DNA of 61,282 nucleotides from Clostridia bacterium (GTDB lineage Bacteria > Bacillota > Clostridia > Oscillospirales > Acutalibacteraceae), in the NCBI GenBank assembly GCA_017437005.1, contig JAFSBZ010000020.1, positions 1 through 61,282 of the forward strand, written 5' to 3'. The position numbers and the translations under genes were made by a program. The notes beneath the pieces are model-generated. The model was not told the DNA's origin. It ran no database searches and was given only the letters and a program-made list of their open reading frames with translations. Below, piece after piece: positions 35,823 through 46,245 of the stretch (positions are counted from its first letter, which is position 1; each line of letters opens with the position of its first letter).

Positions 35823-35833
35823 TTAATAATTTT

Positions 35834-38800
35834 TTATTCAGTTCTAAGTGCTGTAACAGGATCTTTTTTTGCGGCGCTTCTTGAAGGAATAATGCCAGAG
35901 ATTAATGTTAAACAAACGCTTATGATTACGAGTATTATTGCTGCACCAATTGGTAATATAGCATTTAAATTTTGTATACCAGTAATAAGGTGTAATATTA
36001 AATTGATTGGTATGCACAATAGATATGTTATAAGAACACCAAGTAAGCCTGAAGTAAATCCAACAATCATTGTTTCGGCATTAAATAATCCTGAAACATC
36101 GCGTTTTGAAGCACCTATGGCACGTAAAATACCAATTTCCTTTGTTCGCTCTTGTACAGAAATTAGTGTAATTACTCCAATCATTATCGACGATACAATG
36201 AGTGATATTGCAACGAAAGCGATTAGGACATATGTGATTGCGTTTATTATTGTAGTAATTGAAGACATCATAATACCAAGGTAATCGGTATATTTAATTT
36301 CTTTTAATGCCTCTACATTGTTATTATAATCTTCTATAGCATTTGTAATAACATCTTTATTTTCAAAACTTGATGCATAAATATTTATAGTAGCAGGGGA
36401 ATCGAGCGATACATAACCCATATGAAGAAGATTTTGCTCATAACTGCTTTCAGAAAATTTCATTATTTCATCATAGTATTTTGCGCATTGCTCGGTTGTA
36501 TATGTCGGTAGCGCAGTATCAAGTGCGAAAAGTAATTGTTGCGGTTTCATTGTAGAAAATTTTGCTTTTATCTGGGTAGCATAATTATTTTTGATTTGTT
36601 CTCGTAACATTTGAGAAAACATTTCATTAAATTCTTTGTCATCCATTTTAGACAAATAATCAGTAATTTCTTGTGTTGTTACATTAACCTGTTGACTTAT
36701 ACCTTGAAGCATCATTTGTTCCATATCAGCTCTTGTCATTGAACCTATGGTTGCATCGGTTTGCTGTTGTAAAAATGATTCTTCAGGTATACAGTTAATA
36801 GCAATATACGCTTCAACCTTATCAGAGTCGTTTAGAGATTTTATATAATCACGAAAGGATGTTTCTTTTTCAATGTCGGTCATTGTACCAGTTGTACTTT
36901 TAAAAGGTAAACCATTTAAAATATCAATATTTGTCGAATTTAATTGCGCTTTTACAACATCGCTTGAGTCAGCTTTTTCAATAATATATTTTGTTAAATC
37001 ACTAGTATAAGCTATGCTACCTGTAAGCATTGTTGTATCGGCATTTTCGTTTGGCTTTATAATACCAGAAACCTTTAGCGAAAGCGCGTTATCGTATAAA
37101 TATCGAAGTCCTGCATCGGTTTCACGTAAATCAACATAATTACCTGTAAGTTCATCATAACGATAACAATCTGCGTTTAAAATTGCTTTATAGGGTGTTG
37201 AACATATTTCCTCGTATGACCATTTTCGCTTTTCTTTTTTATCAAGTTCGGTGCCGTTAATTGCTGCGTTAGATAACTTATCAATTTCCTCAGAAGGTAT
37301 AAGTCCTAAAGCATATAGCACAAGATCGTCTATTTCGTTATTCTCGTCAAGCACAATAACTATTTCATCATAGCTATTAGGCCACGAACCGTGAATAACA
37401 TCATATTGTTCGAGTAAAAGATCGTTTATAAGTGAACCGTCATTATCGGGTAAAAGCTCTTGCCATAGCTTGACACCCATACCTGACATAGACGACATTG
37501 ATGATGCAGGAGATAATTGCTGCAACGTGTTCATGGTTGACATATCAATTCCGATATACTTTTGCATTAATTCGCCGAGTATTTTTTCAAGGTCGGAATG
37601 TAATATGTTACCATCTACATTTTCGGTATATATCTGCATATCAAGATCATATGAATATTGAACGCCGTTTACTGCGTTATAAAGCTCGGTTTCTTTATTA
37701 GAAAGTTCTTTTTCAAGATACACTTTAAATGCTTTTAAATCATTTTTTGTTTCTTCGATGCTGTTCATAGCATTTATCATATCGTAAAGCGACGACTTTT
37801 CATACACAGCATCATTTTCGTGCTTGGTTTCATCTGCCGTTACATTCATAAAAGCGTTCATCAATGTTGTCATATCAACCGTTGATGCCTCAAGCGTAAG
37901 AGGGTAAACAGACAAAGTGCTTTCTTGAACAGCGTTTATATATGCCGTCATACCTTGAGAAATTGCAAGAATGAGTGCAATTCCTATTATTCCAATAGAG
38001 CCAGCAAAAGAAGTAAGGATTGTTCTGCCTTTTTTTGTTATCAGGTTTTTTAACGATAACATAAACGAAGTCATAAACGACATAGATGTCTTTTTATTTT
38101 TTTCGTTATTTTGGTTTCTACTTTTGTCCAAAGATGTTTCGTTTTCTATTTCGGTATCGGTAAGTGGCATTGAATCGTCTGTTATAACACCGTCAAGCAT
38201 TTTAACAATACGTGTTGAATATTTTTCAGCAAGCTCAGGATTATGCGTAACCATTATGATTAGCTTTTCTTTGGAAATGTTTTTAAGTATTTCCATAACC
38301 TGTACACTGGTTTCGGTATCTAACGCACCTGTTGGCTCATCCGCAAGAATTATATCGGGATTATTAACAAGCGCTCGTGCAATTGCTACACGTTGCATCT
38401 GGCCACCCGACATTTCGCCCGGTTTTTTGTTGAGTTGGTCACCAAGTCCAACATCTTGTAAAGCTTTTTTGGCGCGAGCTTTTCTTTCAAGTTTTGAAAC
38501 ACCCGACAACGTAAGAGCAAGTTCAACATTTTGTAAAACGGTTTGATGCGGTATAAGGTTATAGCTTTGAAAAACAAATCCTATTGAATGATTACGATAA
38601 CTATCCCAATCGGAATCATTGTATTCCTTGGTTGAACGACCAGAAATTATCAAATCTCCATCAGTGTAACGATCAAGACCGCCAATAATATTCAGCAGTG
38701 TTGTTTTTCCGCAACCCGATGGTCCCAGTATTGATATAAACTCATTACTGCGAAATTCAATATCGATGCCTTTTAAGGCTTCAACCGTTGTTTCACCCAT

Positions 38801-38836
38801 ACTGTAATTTTTTGTAATATTTTTTAATTTAAGCAC
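35834..38836 (-). CDS. MacB-type ABC transporter, fused ATPase and permease
   Basis: A 1000-residue fusion. An N-terminal LolD/MacB-like ATPase (Walker [11 protein letters not shown], signature [14 protein letters not shown], Walker B IILADEPTGALD) covers about 1-220. A membrane span near 275 (TILTSFAGSIGIIGIALILA), a large extracytoplasmic region of about 550 residues and three C-terminal spans with an FtsX-like fold (TKEIGILRAIGASKRDVSGLF) follow. It begins with GTG. Such fusions occur in Firmicutes as peptide, antimicrobial or envelope-stress exporters working by mechanotransmission. There is no two-component system beside it, so its signal and substrate are unknown. It is transcribed alone. 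Confidence 0.85.
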   Translation of the reverse strand: MLKLKNITKNYSMGETTVEALKGIDIEFRSNEFISILGPSGCGKTTLLNIIGGLDRYTDGDLIISGRSTKEYNDSDWDSYRNHSIGFVFQSYNLIPHQTVLQNVELALTLSGVSKLERKARAKKALQDVGLGDQLNKKPGEMSGGQMQRVAIARALVNNPDIILADEPTGALDTETSVQVMEILKNISKEKLIIMVTHNPELAEKYSTRIVKMLDGVITDDSMPLTDTEIENETSLDKSRNQNNEKNKKTSMSFMTSFMLSLKNLITKKGRTILTSFAGSIGIIGIALILAISQGMTAYINAVQESTLSVYPLTLEASTVDMTTLMNAFMNVTADETKHENDAVYEKSSLYDMINAMNSIEETKNDLKAFKVYLEKELSNKETELYNAVNGVQYSYDLDMQIYTENVDGNILHSDLEKILGELMQKYIGIDMSTMNTLQQLSPASSMSSMSGMGVKLWQELLPDNDGSLINDLLLEQYDVIHGSWPNSYDEIVIVLDENNEIDDLVLYALGLIPSEEIDKLSNAAINGTELDKKEKRKWSYEEICSTPYKAILNADCYRYDELTGNYVDLRETDAGLRYLYDNALSLKVSGIIKPNENADTTMLTGSIAYTSDLTKYIIEKADSSDVVKAQLNSTNIDILNGLPFKSTTGTMTDIEKETSFRDYIKSLNDSDKVEAYIAINCIPEESFLQQQTDATIGSMTRADMEQMMLQGISQQVNVTTQEITDYLSKMDDKEFNEMFSQMLREQIKNNYATQIKAKFSTMKPQQLLFALDTALPTYTTEQCAKYYDEIMKFSESSYEQNLLHMGYVSLDSPATINIYASSFENKDVITNAIEDYNNNVEALKEIKYTDYLGIMMSSITTIINAITYVLIAFVAISLIVSSIMIGVITLISVQERTKEIGILRAIGASKRDVSGLFNAETMIVGFTSGLLGVLITYLLCIPINLILHLITGIQNLNAILPIGAAIILVIISVCLTLISGIIPSRSAAKKDPVTALRTE

Positions 38837-38926
38837 ACTGTTTTTCCTTTCACATTTATTGGTAATTTCTATTATATACCATTATTGCAATAATTTGTTA
38901 ATAAAATTAAAAGTTTTATATTATAT

Positions 38927-38955
38927 TTGCTATTTTAATTAAAAGATGTTATAAT
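38927..38955 (+). promoter_or_regulatory. Promoter of the class A PBP gene
   Basis: TTGCTA (38927-38932) and TATAAT (38950-38955) with a 17-bp spacer; the GGAGG site precedes the ATG at 38984. Confidence 0.65.
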
Positions 38956-38983
38956 TACCATAATAATAAATAGGAGGAATATT

Positions 38984-41359
38984 ATGGAAAAAGCATTTAA
39001 ATACACCTGCCTTATTATGACCGCTATTCTTATAATTTCTTCTTTTGGTATAGTATGTAATTCTGCGTCACTTAAAAATACAACACGTGATTTTTTAGGC
39101 TGTAATGAAATTGTTGAAAACATAAAAAACTATGAGCTTAATATGACTTCGATTATTTACGTTAAAAACTCTGCAGGGGAATGGGAAGAATATCAACGCA
39201 TTCACGGTGATGAAAATCGTATATGGGTCGATATAGAGCAAATACCGCAGCAATTAATTGATGCATTTATCGCTATTGAAGACCAACGTTTTTATTCACA
39301 TTATGGTATAGACTGGAAACGCACTACAGGCGCTTTTCTTAATTATTTACCTTTTGTTGATTTATATTCCTCAAATCAGGGCGGTTCAACAATTACACAG
39401 CAGTTAATTAAAAATATTACATCGGACAGTGATAAAAATGCTATAAGAAAGCTCCGCGAAATAGGACGCGCATATCTTATAGAAAAAACTATTGATAAAA
39501 CTACAATTTTAGAGGCATATTTAAACACAATATCACTTGGTAACGGTATTTGCGGTGTGCAGGTTGCAGCAAATTATTATTTTAATAAGGATGTTAAAGA
39601 CCTTACACTTATCGAATGCGCATCACTTGCGGCGATAACAAAAAATCCAAGCGCATACAATCCAATAACCAAGCCCGATGGTAACAAAAAACGTCGCGAA
39701 GATGTTTTGTATAAAATGCTTCAGCTTGAAAAAATTTCGGCTAAGCAGTATATTGATGCATTAGAAACTAAATTAGTTATTGATAAAACACAACAACAGG
39801 ACTTTGAAATTCCGATAAATAATTACTTTGTTGACACACTTATTAATGAGATTATTGAAGATTTAAGTGTAAAATATAATTGCAGCACCGATATGGCATC
39901 AATTATGTTATATAACGGCGGTTACAGAATATATGCAACCATCGATACTGATATTCAAGAAAAGATGGAAACCGTTTATTTAGATCAGAAAAAATATTTT
40001 TCTCAAAAATCCTCTGCCGATAAATCTAAAAATGTTCAATCAGCAATGACAATAATGGATTACAACGGTAATATTTTAGGTATTGTAGGCGGAGTTGGTG
40101 AAAAAACAGTTAACCGAGGACTTAATCGCGCAATCGATTCACCACGTCAACCCGGTTCTACAATGAAACCGTTAGGAGTCTATGTTCAGGCTATTGAAAA
40201 TGACTATGTTAATTTTTCCTCTGTTATTGAAGATAAACCTTTAGAAAAATATTATGAAGACGGAAAACCAGGACCTAAAGAATGGTACGGCTCCTATTTG
40301 GGCGATATTACGGTTTCAAAGGCTCTTGAGCGTTCAGCCAATACAATTCCGTGTTGGTTGCTTCGAGACTTTATTGGTATTGATAATTCTTATAATTTTT
40401 TAACACAAAAGTTAGGACTTAAGCATTTATCTGATGTGGATAAGAATTTATCCTCTTTAGCATTGGGTGGTTGTCAATATGGAGTAACTACTACCGAGTC
40501 AGCAGCAGCATACGCAATTTTTGGTAATGGTGGAGTGTATCACGAACCAACCACATATACAAAAGTTATTGACATAAATGATAATGTCGTTTTACAAGCA
40601 AATGAGGGTAGTCGTGTTATTAAAGAAACTACCGCAACTATAATGAATAGATTACTACAAAATGTTGTTTATGGTCAAGAAGGTACCGGTAGGGGAATTA
40701 GCGGTTATAACAGAATGAGAGCCTATGCTAAAACAGGAACATCGAGTGAATCTAAAGACTTATGGATGGTTGCCGGTACTCCGTACTATGTAGGTAGTGT
40801 TTGGTACGGCTTTGACAAGCCCGAAAACGTTCATTATCAGGGAGCCGCTGCAAAGGTATGGCGTGATATTATGAGTTCTATTCATAAAGATCTTGAAAAC
40901 AAAGACTTTGAATTTAGTGAAGAAGTGGTTAAAAGAACGTTTTGTCAGGTGACCGGTCTTAGAGCATCTGAAAAATGTGAAAAAAAGGCTACAGGCTTTT
41001 ATGTTGAAGGAACAGAAATTAAGTATTGTTCAGGTGATCATCCTTTAGCAGATACACAAGAAGATCCAAGCCTCGAAACTTCATCTGATACAGATTCTTC
41101 AACAGTTTCAGAGTTAGATACTTCTTCCGAAGAAACTCCAAGCGAGGATTCATCAACTGATGATACAAGCACCGATTCTTCGGATGACACCACAACAGAA
41201 CCTGACGATAATTCTTCTAATGAATCGGATTCAGATGAGGGCGAAAATTCGAGCGATAATTCAAACAATAATGACAACTCGTCTAACGGTAATTCAAGCA
41301 GTGAAAACAATGATTCATCAATAGAGAATGATACAGTGCAAACGGATATAGATTCATAA
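38984..41359 (+). CDS. Class A penicillin-binding protein (PBP1A type)
   Basis: Bifunctional peptidoglycan synthase of 791 residues, anchored by one N-terminal span (9-28). The glycosyltransferase domain carries IEDQRFYSHYGID with catalytic Glu99, GGSTITQQLIKN and RKLREIGRAYLIE. The transpeptidase domain has Ser392 in GSTMK, SAN (ERSANTIP) and Lys583 in KTGT. The last 90 residues are a low-complexity Ser/Asp/Glu/Asn-rich tail, probably an extracellular linker. Own promoter and terminator indicate a single-gene unit. Confidence 0.93.
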   Translation: MEKAFKYTCLIMTAILIISSFGIVCNSASLKNTTRDFLGCNEIVENIKNYELNMTSIIYVKNSAGEWEEYQRIHGDENRIWVDIEQIPQQLIDAFIAIEDQRFYSHYGIDWKRTTGAFLNYLPFVDLYSSNQGGSTITQQLIKNITSDSDKNAIRKLREIGRAYLIEKTIDKTTILEAYLNTISLGNGICGVQVAANYYFNKDVKDLTLIECASLAAITKNPSAYNPITKPDGNKKRREDVLYKMLQLEKISAKQYIDALETKLVIDKTQQQDFEIPINNYFVDTLINEIIEDLSVKYNCSTDMASIMLYNGGYRIYATIDTDIQEKMETVYLDQKKYFSQKSSADKSKNVQSAMTIMDYNGNILGIVGGVGEKTVNRGLNRAIDSPRQPGSTMKPLGVYVQAIENDYVNFSSVIEDKPLEKYYEDGKPGPKEWYGSYLGDITVSKALERSANTIPCWLLRDFIGIDNSYNFLTQKLGLKHLSDVDKNLSSLALGGCQYGVTTTESAAAYAIFGNGGVYHEPTTYTKVIDINDNVVLQANEGSRVIKETTATIMNRLLQNVVYGQEGTGRGISGYNRMRAYAKTGTSSESKDLWMVAGTPYYVGSVWYGFDKPENVHYQGAAAKVWRDIMSSIHKDLENKDFEFSEEVVKRTFCQVTGLRASEKCEKKATGFYVEGTEIKYCSGDHPLADTQEDPSLETSSDTDSSTVSELDTSSEETPSEDSSTDDTSTDSSDDTTTEPDDNSSNESDSDEGENSSDNSNNNDNSSNGNSSSENNDSSIENDTVQTDIDS

Positions 41360-41369
41360 AATCAATATT

Positions 41370-41409
41370 TAACGAGGTATTTACAAATATGAATACCTCG
41401 TTAATTTTT
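41370..41409 (+). terminator. Terminator of the PBP gene
   Basis: Stem of 11-12 bp (41370-41381 with 41392-41403) closing a 10-base loop, followed by TTTTTA. Confidence 0.88.
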
Positions 41410-41420
41410 ATAAAAAATCA

Positions 41421-41449
41421 TTGCTTGTATTAATAAGATGTGTTATAAT
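41421..41449 (+). promoter_or_regulatory. Promoter of the ruvCAB operon
   Basis: TTGCTT (41421-41426) and TATAAT (41444-41449), 17-bp spacer, ahead of the GGGGG-containing ribosome site of ruvC. Confidence 0.7.
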
Positions 41450-41500
41450 AAGTGAAATATTGGGTTATTCTACCTATTTTTAGTTTTAAGGGGGATTTGT

Positions 41501-42001
41501 ATGCGTATTTTGGGAATAGATCCCGGTTATGCCACAATTGGTTATGGCATTGTAGAATACGATAATTTTCGCTTTAAAACCATTGCTTACGGAGCAATTA
41601 CAACACCTGCCGATAAGGTTTTTTTTGATAGATTATGCGACATTTATGAAGATATGACAACACTTATAGAAAAATATAATCCTGATTGCCTTGCAATAGA
41701 AAGATTATATTTTAACACAAACACTACAACCGCGATTGATGTAGCACAGGCAAGAGGTGTAATATTGCTTGCAGCGAAAAAAAACAATATAAGTATTTCT
41801 GAATACACACCGCTGCAGGTTAAACAATCTATTACAGGATATGGTCGCGCCGAAAAACATCAGGTTATGGAAATGGTTAAAAATCTTTTACAGTTAAAAT
41901 CCGTCCCCAAACCTGACGACACAGCCGATGCGCTTGCTTTGGCGATATGTCACGGTCACACTTCGAGTAGTGTATACAATAAATTTATGGGAGTAAAATA
42001 A
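41501..42001 (+). CDS. ruvC: Holliday junction endonuclease RuvC
   Basis: Resolvase of 166 residues cutting Holliday junctions in homologous recombination. The acidic catalytic residues lie in ILGIDPGYATIGYG (Asp7), IERLYF (Glu) and PDDTADALALAICH. It leads ruvCAB; the ruvA ATG shares one base with its stop codon. Confidence 0.96.
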   Translation: MRILGIDPGYATIGYGIVEYDNFRFKTIAYGAITTPADKVFFDRLCDIYEDMTTLIEKYNPDCLAIERLYFNTNTTTAIDVAQARGVILLAAKKNNISISEYTPLQVKQSITGYGRAEKHQVMEMVKNLLQLKSVPKPDDTADALALAICHGHTSSSVYNKFMGVK

Positions 42002-42606
42002 TGATTGCTACTTTAAATGGAAAATTAATTTTAAAAGAACTTAACTACGTTGTTGTTGAATGTGGTGGTGTTGGTTTTAAGTGTTTTGTTACTCAAAATA
42101 CCCACGCTTCGATTGGTAATATTGGTGACACCGTTTTTCTATATACATATCTTGCAGTTCGTGAGGATGCTCTTGACTTGTACGGTTTTTCGGATAGCGG
42201 TGAGCTTGAAGTATTTAAGCTTATAACTTCGGTTAGTGGTGTTGGTTCTAAAATGGGTCTTGCAATTCTTTCAGAATTTACTCCCGATAAAATATTGCTT
42301 AGTATTGCTAGTGGTGATGCTAAAACCTTGACCGCTGCTTCGGGTGTTGGTAATAAAATTGCACAAAGAATTGTTCTTGAATTAAAAGACAAGGTTGGAA
42401 GTATTTCAACCGTAAACACAACGTTTGATGTAAAGTCAATTGGTAATGCAACTGTAAATACCGCTTCAAAAGAAGCAATTGAAGCACTTGTTTCTCTTGG
42501 GTATACCCAAAGCGAAGCTTCGTTGGCGGTTGGCAAATTAGATCAAACACTTGATACTAACGAGTTAATTAAACAAGCACTTAAATCACTGGCAAGGGGG
42601 CTTTAA
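42001..42606 (+). CDS. ruvA: Holliday junction DNA helicase subunit RuvA
   Basis: Tetrameric junction-binding protein of 201 residues. N-terminal OB domain (MIATLNGKLILKELNYVVV), helix-hairpin-helix motifs (VSGVGSKMGLAILS and ASGVGNKIAQRIVLELKDK) and a C-terminal UBA-like domain (ALVSLGYTQSEAS) that contacts RuvB. Confidence 0.96.
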   Translation: MIATLNGKLILKELNYVVVECGGVGFKCFVTQNTHASIGNIGDTVFLYTYLAVREDALDLYGFSDSGELEVFKLITSVSGVGSKMGLAILSEFTPDKILLSIASGDAKTLTAASGVGNKIAQRIVLELKDKVGSISTVNTTFDVKSIGNATVNTASKEAIEALVSLGYTQSEASLAVGKLDQTLDTNELIKQALKSLARGL

Positions 42607-42609
42607 TAT

Positions 42610-43650
42610 ATGATAGAACAAGAAATGGATTTTGAAAACCGTATTGTTTCGCCCGAATATAGCGCAACAGACGATGATACCGAACTATCACTACGCCCAA
42701 AAACTCTTGACGATTATATTGGTCAAGATAAAGTGAAAGATAATTTAAGTATTTATATAAAAGCCGCACTTAAGCGTAAAGAATCACTTGATCATGTTCT
42801 TTTATATGGTCCTCCCGGACTTGGTAAAACAACGCTTTCAAGTATCATCGCGCGTGAAATGGGTGTTAATTTACGTGTTACTTCGGGTCCTGCAATTGAA
42901 AAACAGGGAGATTTAGTTGCAATTTTAACCTCTTTAAACGAAGGAGATGTACTCTTTATTGACGAAATTCATCGTCTTTCTCGTAATGTCGAGGAAATTT
43001 TATATCCCGCTATGGAAGATTTTTCGTTAGACATTATTCTTGGCAAAGGTCCATCTGCCCGTTCAATAAGATTAGATGTTCCACATTTTACACTTGTTGG
43101 TGCAACAACACGCTCAGGTCAACTTACTGCGCCGCTTCGTGATCGTTTTGGAGTGTTACTTAGGTTAGAACTTTATACACCTGAACAGTTAGGTCAAATT
43201 GTGAAACGTTCAGCAGGTATTTTGGGAATACCGATAGATGATGAAGGAGCTCTTGAAATTGCCTCACGTTCTCGTGGAACACCACGTATCGCAAACAGAT
43301 TACTTAAGCGAGTTCGTGATATTGCTCAAATTGAATTTAATGGTGAAATCAACGTTGAAGTTGCCCAAAGCGCCTTGGCACGTTTTGAAATTGATGAACT
43401 TGGTCTTGACGATTTTGATCGAAAGATGCTTACGTCAATTATTAATCATTACGGTGGCGGACCGGTTGGTCTTGATACTCTTGCGGCTGCTGTCGGTGAA
43501 GAGGCTATCACTATCGAAGATGTATACGAACCATATCTTATGCAAATCGGTTTTTTAACAAGAACTCCTCGTGGCAGATGTGTTACTCAGTCTGCCTATG
43601 AACATTTAGGTATTAAGAATAATAACAATACGCAACAATCACTTTTGTAA
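42610..43650 (+). CDS. ruvB: Holliday junction DNA helicase motor RuvB
   Basis: AAA+ branch-migration motor of 346 residues. Walker A is [10 protein letters not shown], Walker [12 protein letters not shown], sensor 1 VGATTRSG, and the C-terminal winged helix contains [17 protein letters not shown]. It follows ruvA by 3 bp. Confidence 0.97.
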   Translation: MIEQEMDFENRIVSPEYSATDDDTELSLRPKTLDDYIGQDKVKDNLSIYIKAALKRKESLDHVLLYGPPGLGKTTLSSIIAREMGVNLRVTSGPAIEKQGDLVAILTSLNEGDVLFIDEIHRLSRNVEEILYPAMEDFSLDIILGKGPSARSIRLDVPHFTLVGATTRSGQLTAPLRDRFGVLLRLELYTPEQLGQIVKRSAGILGIPIDDEGALEIASRSRGTPRIANRLLKRVRDIAQIEFNGEINVEVAQSALARFEIDELGLDDFDRKMLTSIINHYGGGPVGLDTLAAAVGEEAITIEDVYEPYLMQIGFLTRTPRGRCVTQSAYEHLGIKNNNNTQQSLL

Positions 43651-43662
43651 AAGGATTTTTAG

Positions 43663-44526
43663 ATGAGAACTTTTGAAAATTTTAAAGATTATGAATTAAT
43701 TGATGCCGATAACGGAGAGCGCCTTGAACGATGGGGTGATATAATTCTTATTCGCCCCGATCCACAAATCATTTGGAATGAAGGTCATCGTGATTTACGT
43801 TGGAAAAATGCGCACGCCGTTTATCACCGTTCTAACAGTGGTGGAGGTTATTGGGAAACACTAAAAAAAGTTCCAGATGTATGGACGATTAATTATGACC
43901 AATTAACATTTCGATTGAAGCCTATGGGCTTTAAGCATACAGGTCTTTTCCCTGAGCAGGCTGTAAACTGGTCATTAGCTCAAAAACTTATAAAAGAGGC
44001 CAATAGGGAAGTATCGGTACTTAATTTGTTTGCTTATACAGGTGGTGCAACAATTGCCTGCCTAAATGCAGGAGCACGTGTAACACACGTTGATGCATCA
44101 AAAGGTATGGTATCATGGGCAAAGGAAAATGCCGTGGCATCAGGACTTGCAGATAAATCAGTACGTTGGCTTGTTGACGATTGTATGAAATTTGTCAAAC
44201 GCGAAATCAGACGCGGAAACAAGTACGATGCAATTATTATGGATCCTCCTTCTTATGGAAGAGGTCCTAATGGTGAGGTGTGGAAGCTTGAACAACAGCT
44301 CTCTGAATTACTTACAGATGTTGGCAAAATTTTAAGTGATGACCCACTCTTTTTCTTCCTAAATTCATATACGGGAGGACTTTCACCAACGATTTTAAAT
44401 TATATGGTAAAAAGTTGTATTGCGCCTAAAAACAGTGGTACTGTTTTTACCGAAGAAATTGGTATTAAAGTTACAAAACGCGATGTTATTTTACCGTGCG
44501 GAAATACTACTATTTGGATGAAGTAA
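43663..44526 (+). CDS. Class I SAM-dependent methyltransferase (RlmI/RlmK-like)
   Basis: A 287-residue protein resembling the COG1092 23S rRNA methyltransferases, without the N-terminal PUA domain of RlmI. The SAM motif region is SVLNLFAYTGGATIACLNAG, followed by VDASKGMVSWAKENA and the DPPSYG catalytic motif (IIMDPPSYGRG). It sits 12 bp after ruvB and zero to one base before ecfA1, so it is cotranscribed. RNA is the likely target; the modified base is not known. Confidence 0.85.
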   Translation: MRTFENFKDYELIDADNGERLERWGDIILIRPDPQIIWNEGHRDLRWKNAHAVYHRSNSGGGYWETLKKVPDVWTINYDQLTFRLKPMGFKHTGLFPEQAVNWSLAQKLIKEANREVSVLNLFAYTGGATIACLNAGARVTHVDASKGMVSWAKENAVASGLADKSVRWLVDDCMKFVKREIRRGNKYDAIIMDPPSYGRGPNGEVWKLEQQLSELLTDVGKILSDDPLFFFLNSYTGGLSPTILNYMVKSCIAPKNSGTVFTEEIGIKVTKRDVILPCGNTTIWMK

Positions 44527-45378
44527 ATGAACAATATTATTGAAGTTAAAAATGTTACATTTGAATATGATGATGCAGATAGAAAAGATATCATTTTAAA
44601 GGATTTTTGCCTTGATATTAAACGCGGTAGTTTTACCGTGATTTTAGGTCATAACGGCTCGGGAAAATCAACATTAGCAAAGCTACTTAATGGTTTATAT
44701 AAACCTACTGAGGGCAACGTTTTTGTTGATGGAATCTCTACTGTTGATGAAAAAAATGAAATTGAAATTAAACGTAGGGTAGGTCTTGTTTTTCAAAATC
44801 CCGATAATCAGTTGGTAGCATCAATTGTTGAAGATGATGTAGCGTTTGGACCCGAAAACTTAGGTCATAGTCCTGATGTTATTAGAAATGAAGTTGATGA
44901 TGCTCTTAAAGCTGTTGATATGTATGATTTTAGAAAATCTACTCCTCATAGACTTTCAGGTGGCCAAAAACAACGTATCGCTATAGCGGGTATTATTGCG
45001 ATGAAGCCTGATTGTATTGTACTTGATGAACCAACCGCAATGTTAGATCCTAAAGGAAGGGCCGAAATAATTTCCACGATTAAAAAGCTTAATAGTGAAA
45101 AAGGTATAACTGTTGTTTTAATCACTCATTTTATGGAAGAGGCGGTAGATGCCGATAGGGTAATAGTTATGGATGATGGAAAAATTGTTGCTGACTCTAC
45201 CCCAAAAGATATTTTTAGTAACATTAGTTTATTAAAGCAGGTCGGATTGGATGTTCCGCAAACAACTGAATTGTTATATCGCTTAAAACAGGGTGGTATG
45301 AATATTACAACCGATGTTATTTCTATAGAAGAATCAGCTCAAAAAATTTATGATGCGATTCATTTGGAGGAAATTTAA
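44527..45378 (+). CDS. ecfA1: ECF transporter ATPase EcfA1
   Basis: One of two ATPases of a group II energy-coupling factor transporter, 283 residues. Walker A GHNGSGKSTLAKLLNGL, signature LSGGQKQRIAIAG, Walker B VLDEPTAMLDP and H-loop ITHFMEEAV. With EcfA2 and EcfT it powers separate S components for vitamins or metals; no S component is in the window. Confidence 0.95.
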   Translation: MNNIIEVKNVTFEYDDADRKDIILKDFCLDIKRGSFTVILGHNGSGKSTLAKLLNGLYKPTEGNVFVDGISTVDEKNEIEIKRRVGLVFQNPDNQLVASIVEDDVAFGPENLGHSPDVIRNEVDDALKAVDMYDFRKSTPHRLSGGQKQRIAIAGIIAMKPDCIVLDEPTAMLDPKGRAEIISTIKKLNSEKGITVVLITHFMEEAVDADRVIVMDDGKIVADSTPKDIFSNISLLKQVGLDVPQTTELLYRLKQGGMNITTDVISIEESAQKIYDAIHLEEI

Positions 45379-46245
45379 TTGTCAATACTTGAGGTTAAAA
45401 ATTTAACTCATACTTATGACGGTAACACACCTTTTATGCATGATGCTGTAAAAAATGTTAGTTTTAGTATTTCAAAGGGTGAAGTTATCGGTATAATTGG
45501 TCACACCGGCTCCGGTAAGTCAACGCTTGTGCAGCATCTTAACGGTCTTTTAAAAGCAACCGAGGGTGAAATATTGCTTGATGGCGTCAACATTTGGGAA
45601 AACAAAAAAAATATACGAGCAATTCGTTCACGAGTTGGTCTTGTGTTTCAATATCCAGAATATCAATTATTTGAAGATACGGTTTACAGGGATATTGCTT
45701 TTGGCCCTAAAAATATGGGTCTTAGCGATGATGAAATTGCTAATCGCATTTATGAAGTGTGCGACCTTGTTGGAATAAAACGTGATTATCTTGATAAATC
45801 TCCCTTTGATTTATCAGGTGGCGAAAAACGTCGTGTAGCCATTGCAGGTGTTATGGCAATGCAACCAGAAATAATCATTTTTGACGAACCTGTAGCAGGT
45901 CTTGATCCACAGGGCAGAGCAAATGTCATAAAGATGATTAATGATTACAGCAAAAGATATAATGCTACCGTTTTAATTATTTCACATAATATGGAGGATA
46001 TGGCGCTTATTGCCGATAAGCTTCTTGTTATGAATAAGGGCGAATTAGCAATTTTTGATACAACCGAAAATGTATTCCGTCAACATGAGCGTTTAATTAG
46101 AATGGGTCTAAATGTACCTATTGTAACTCAGGTGATGCTATCCCTTAAACAAAAAGGTATTGATGTTCCTGACAATATTTTTACAGTTGATCAAGCCGTT
46201 GATTATCTTTTGAGTTTAAAACAAGGGGGTAATCGAAATGCTTAA
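45379..46245 (+). CDS. ecfA2: ECF transporter ATPase EcfA2
   Basis: Second ATPase of the ECF module, 288 residues, starting at TTG directly after the ecfA1 stop with GGAGG upstream. Walker A GHTGSGKSTLVQHLNGL, signature LSGGEKRRVAIAG, Walker B IIFDEPVAGLDP. It overlaps ecfT by 8 bases. Confidence 0.95.
   Translation: MSILEVKNLTHTYDGNTPFMHDAVKNVSFSISKGEVIGIIGHTGSGKSTLVQHLNGLLKATEGEILLDGVNIWENKKNIRAIRSRVGLVFQYPEYQLFEDTVYRDIAFGPKNMGLSDDEIANRIYEVCDLVGIKRDYLDKSPFDLSGGEKRRVAIAGVMAMQPEIIIFDEPVAGLDPQGRANVIKMINDYSKRYNATVLIISHNMEDMALIADKLLVMNKGELAIFDTTENVFRQHERLIRMGLNVPIVTQVMLSLKQKGIDVPDNIFTVDQAVDYLLSLKQGGNRNA

Noticed and set aside
35814-36284. 156-residue plus-strand frame antisense to the ABC permease
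   Set aside because: It mirrors the membrane segments of the minus-strand gene and has no ribosome site; shadow of a real gene.
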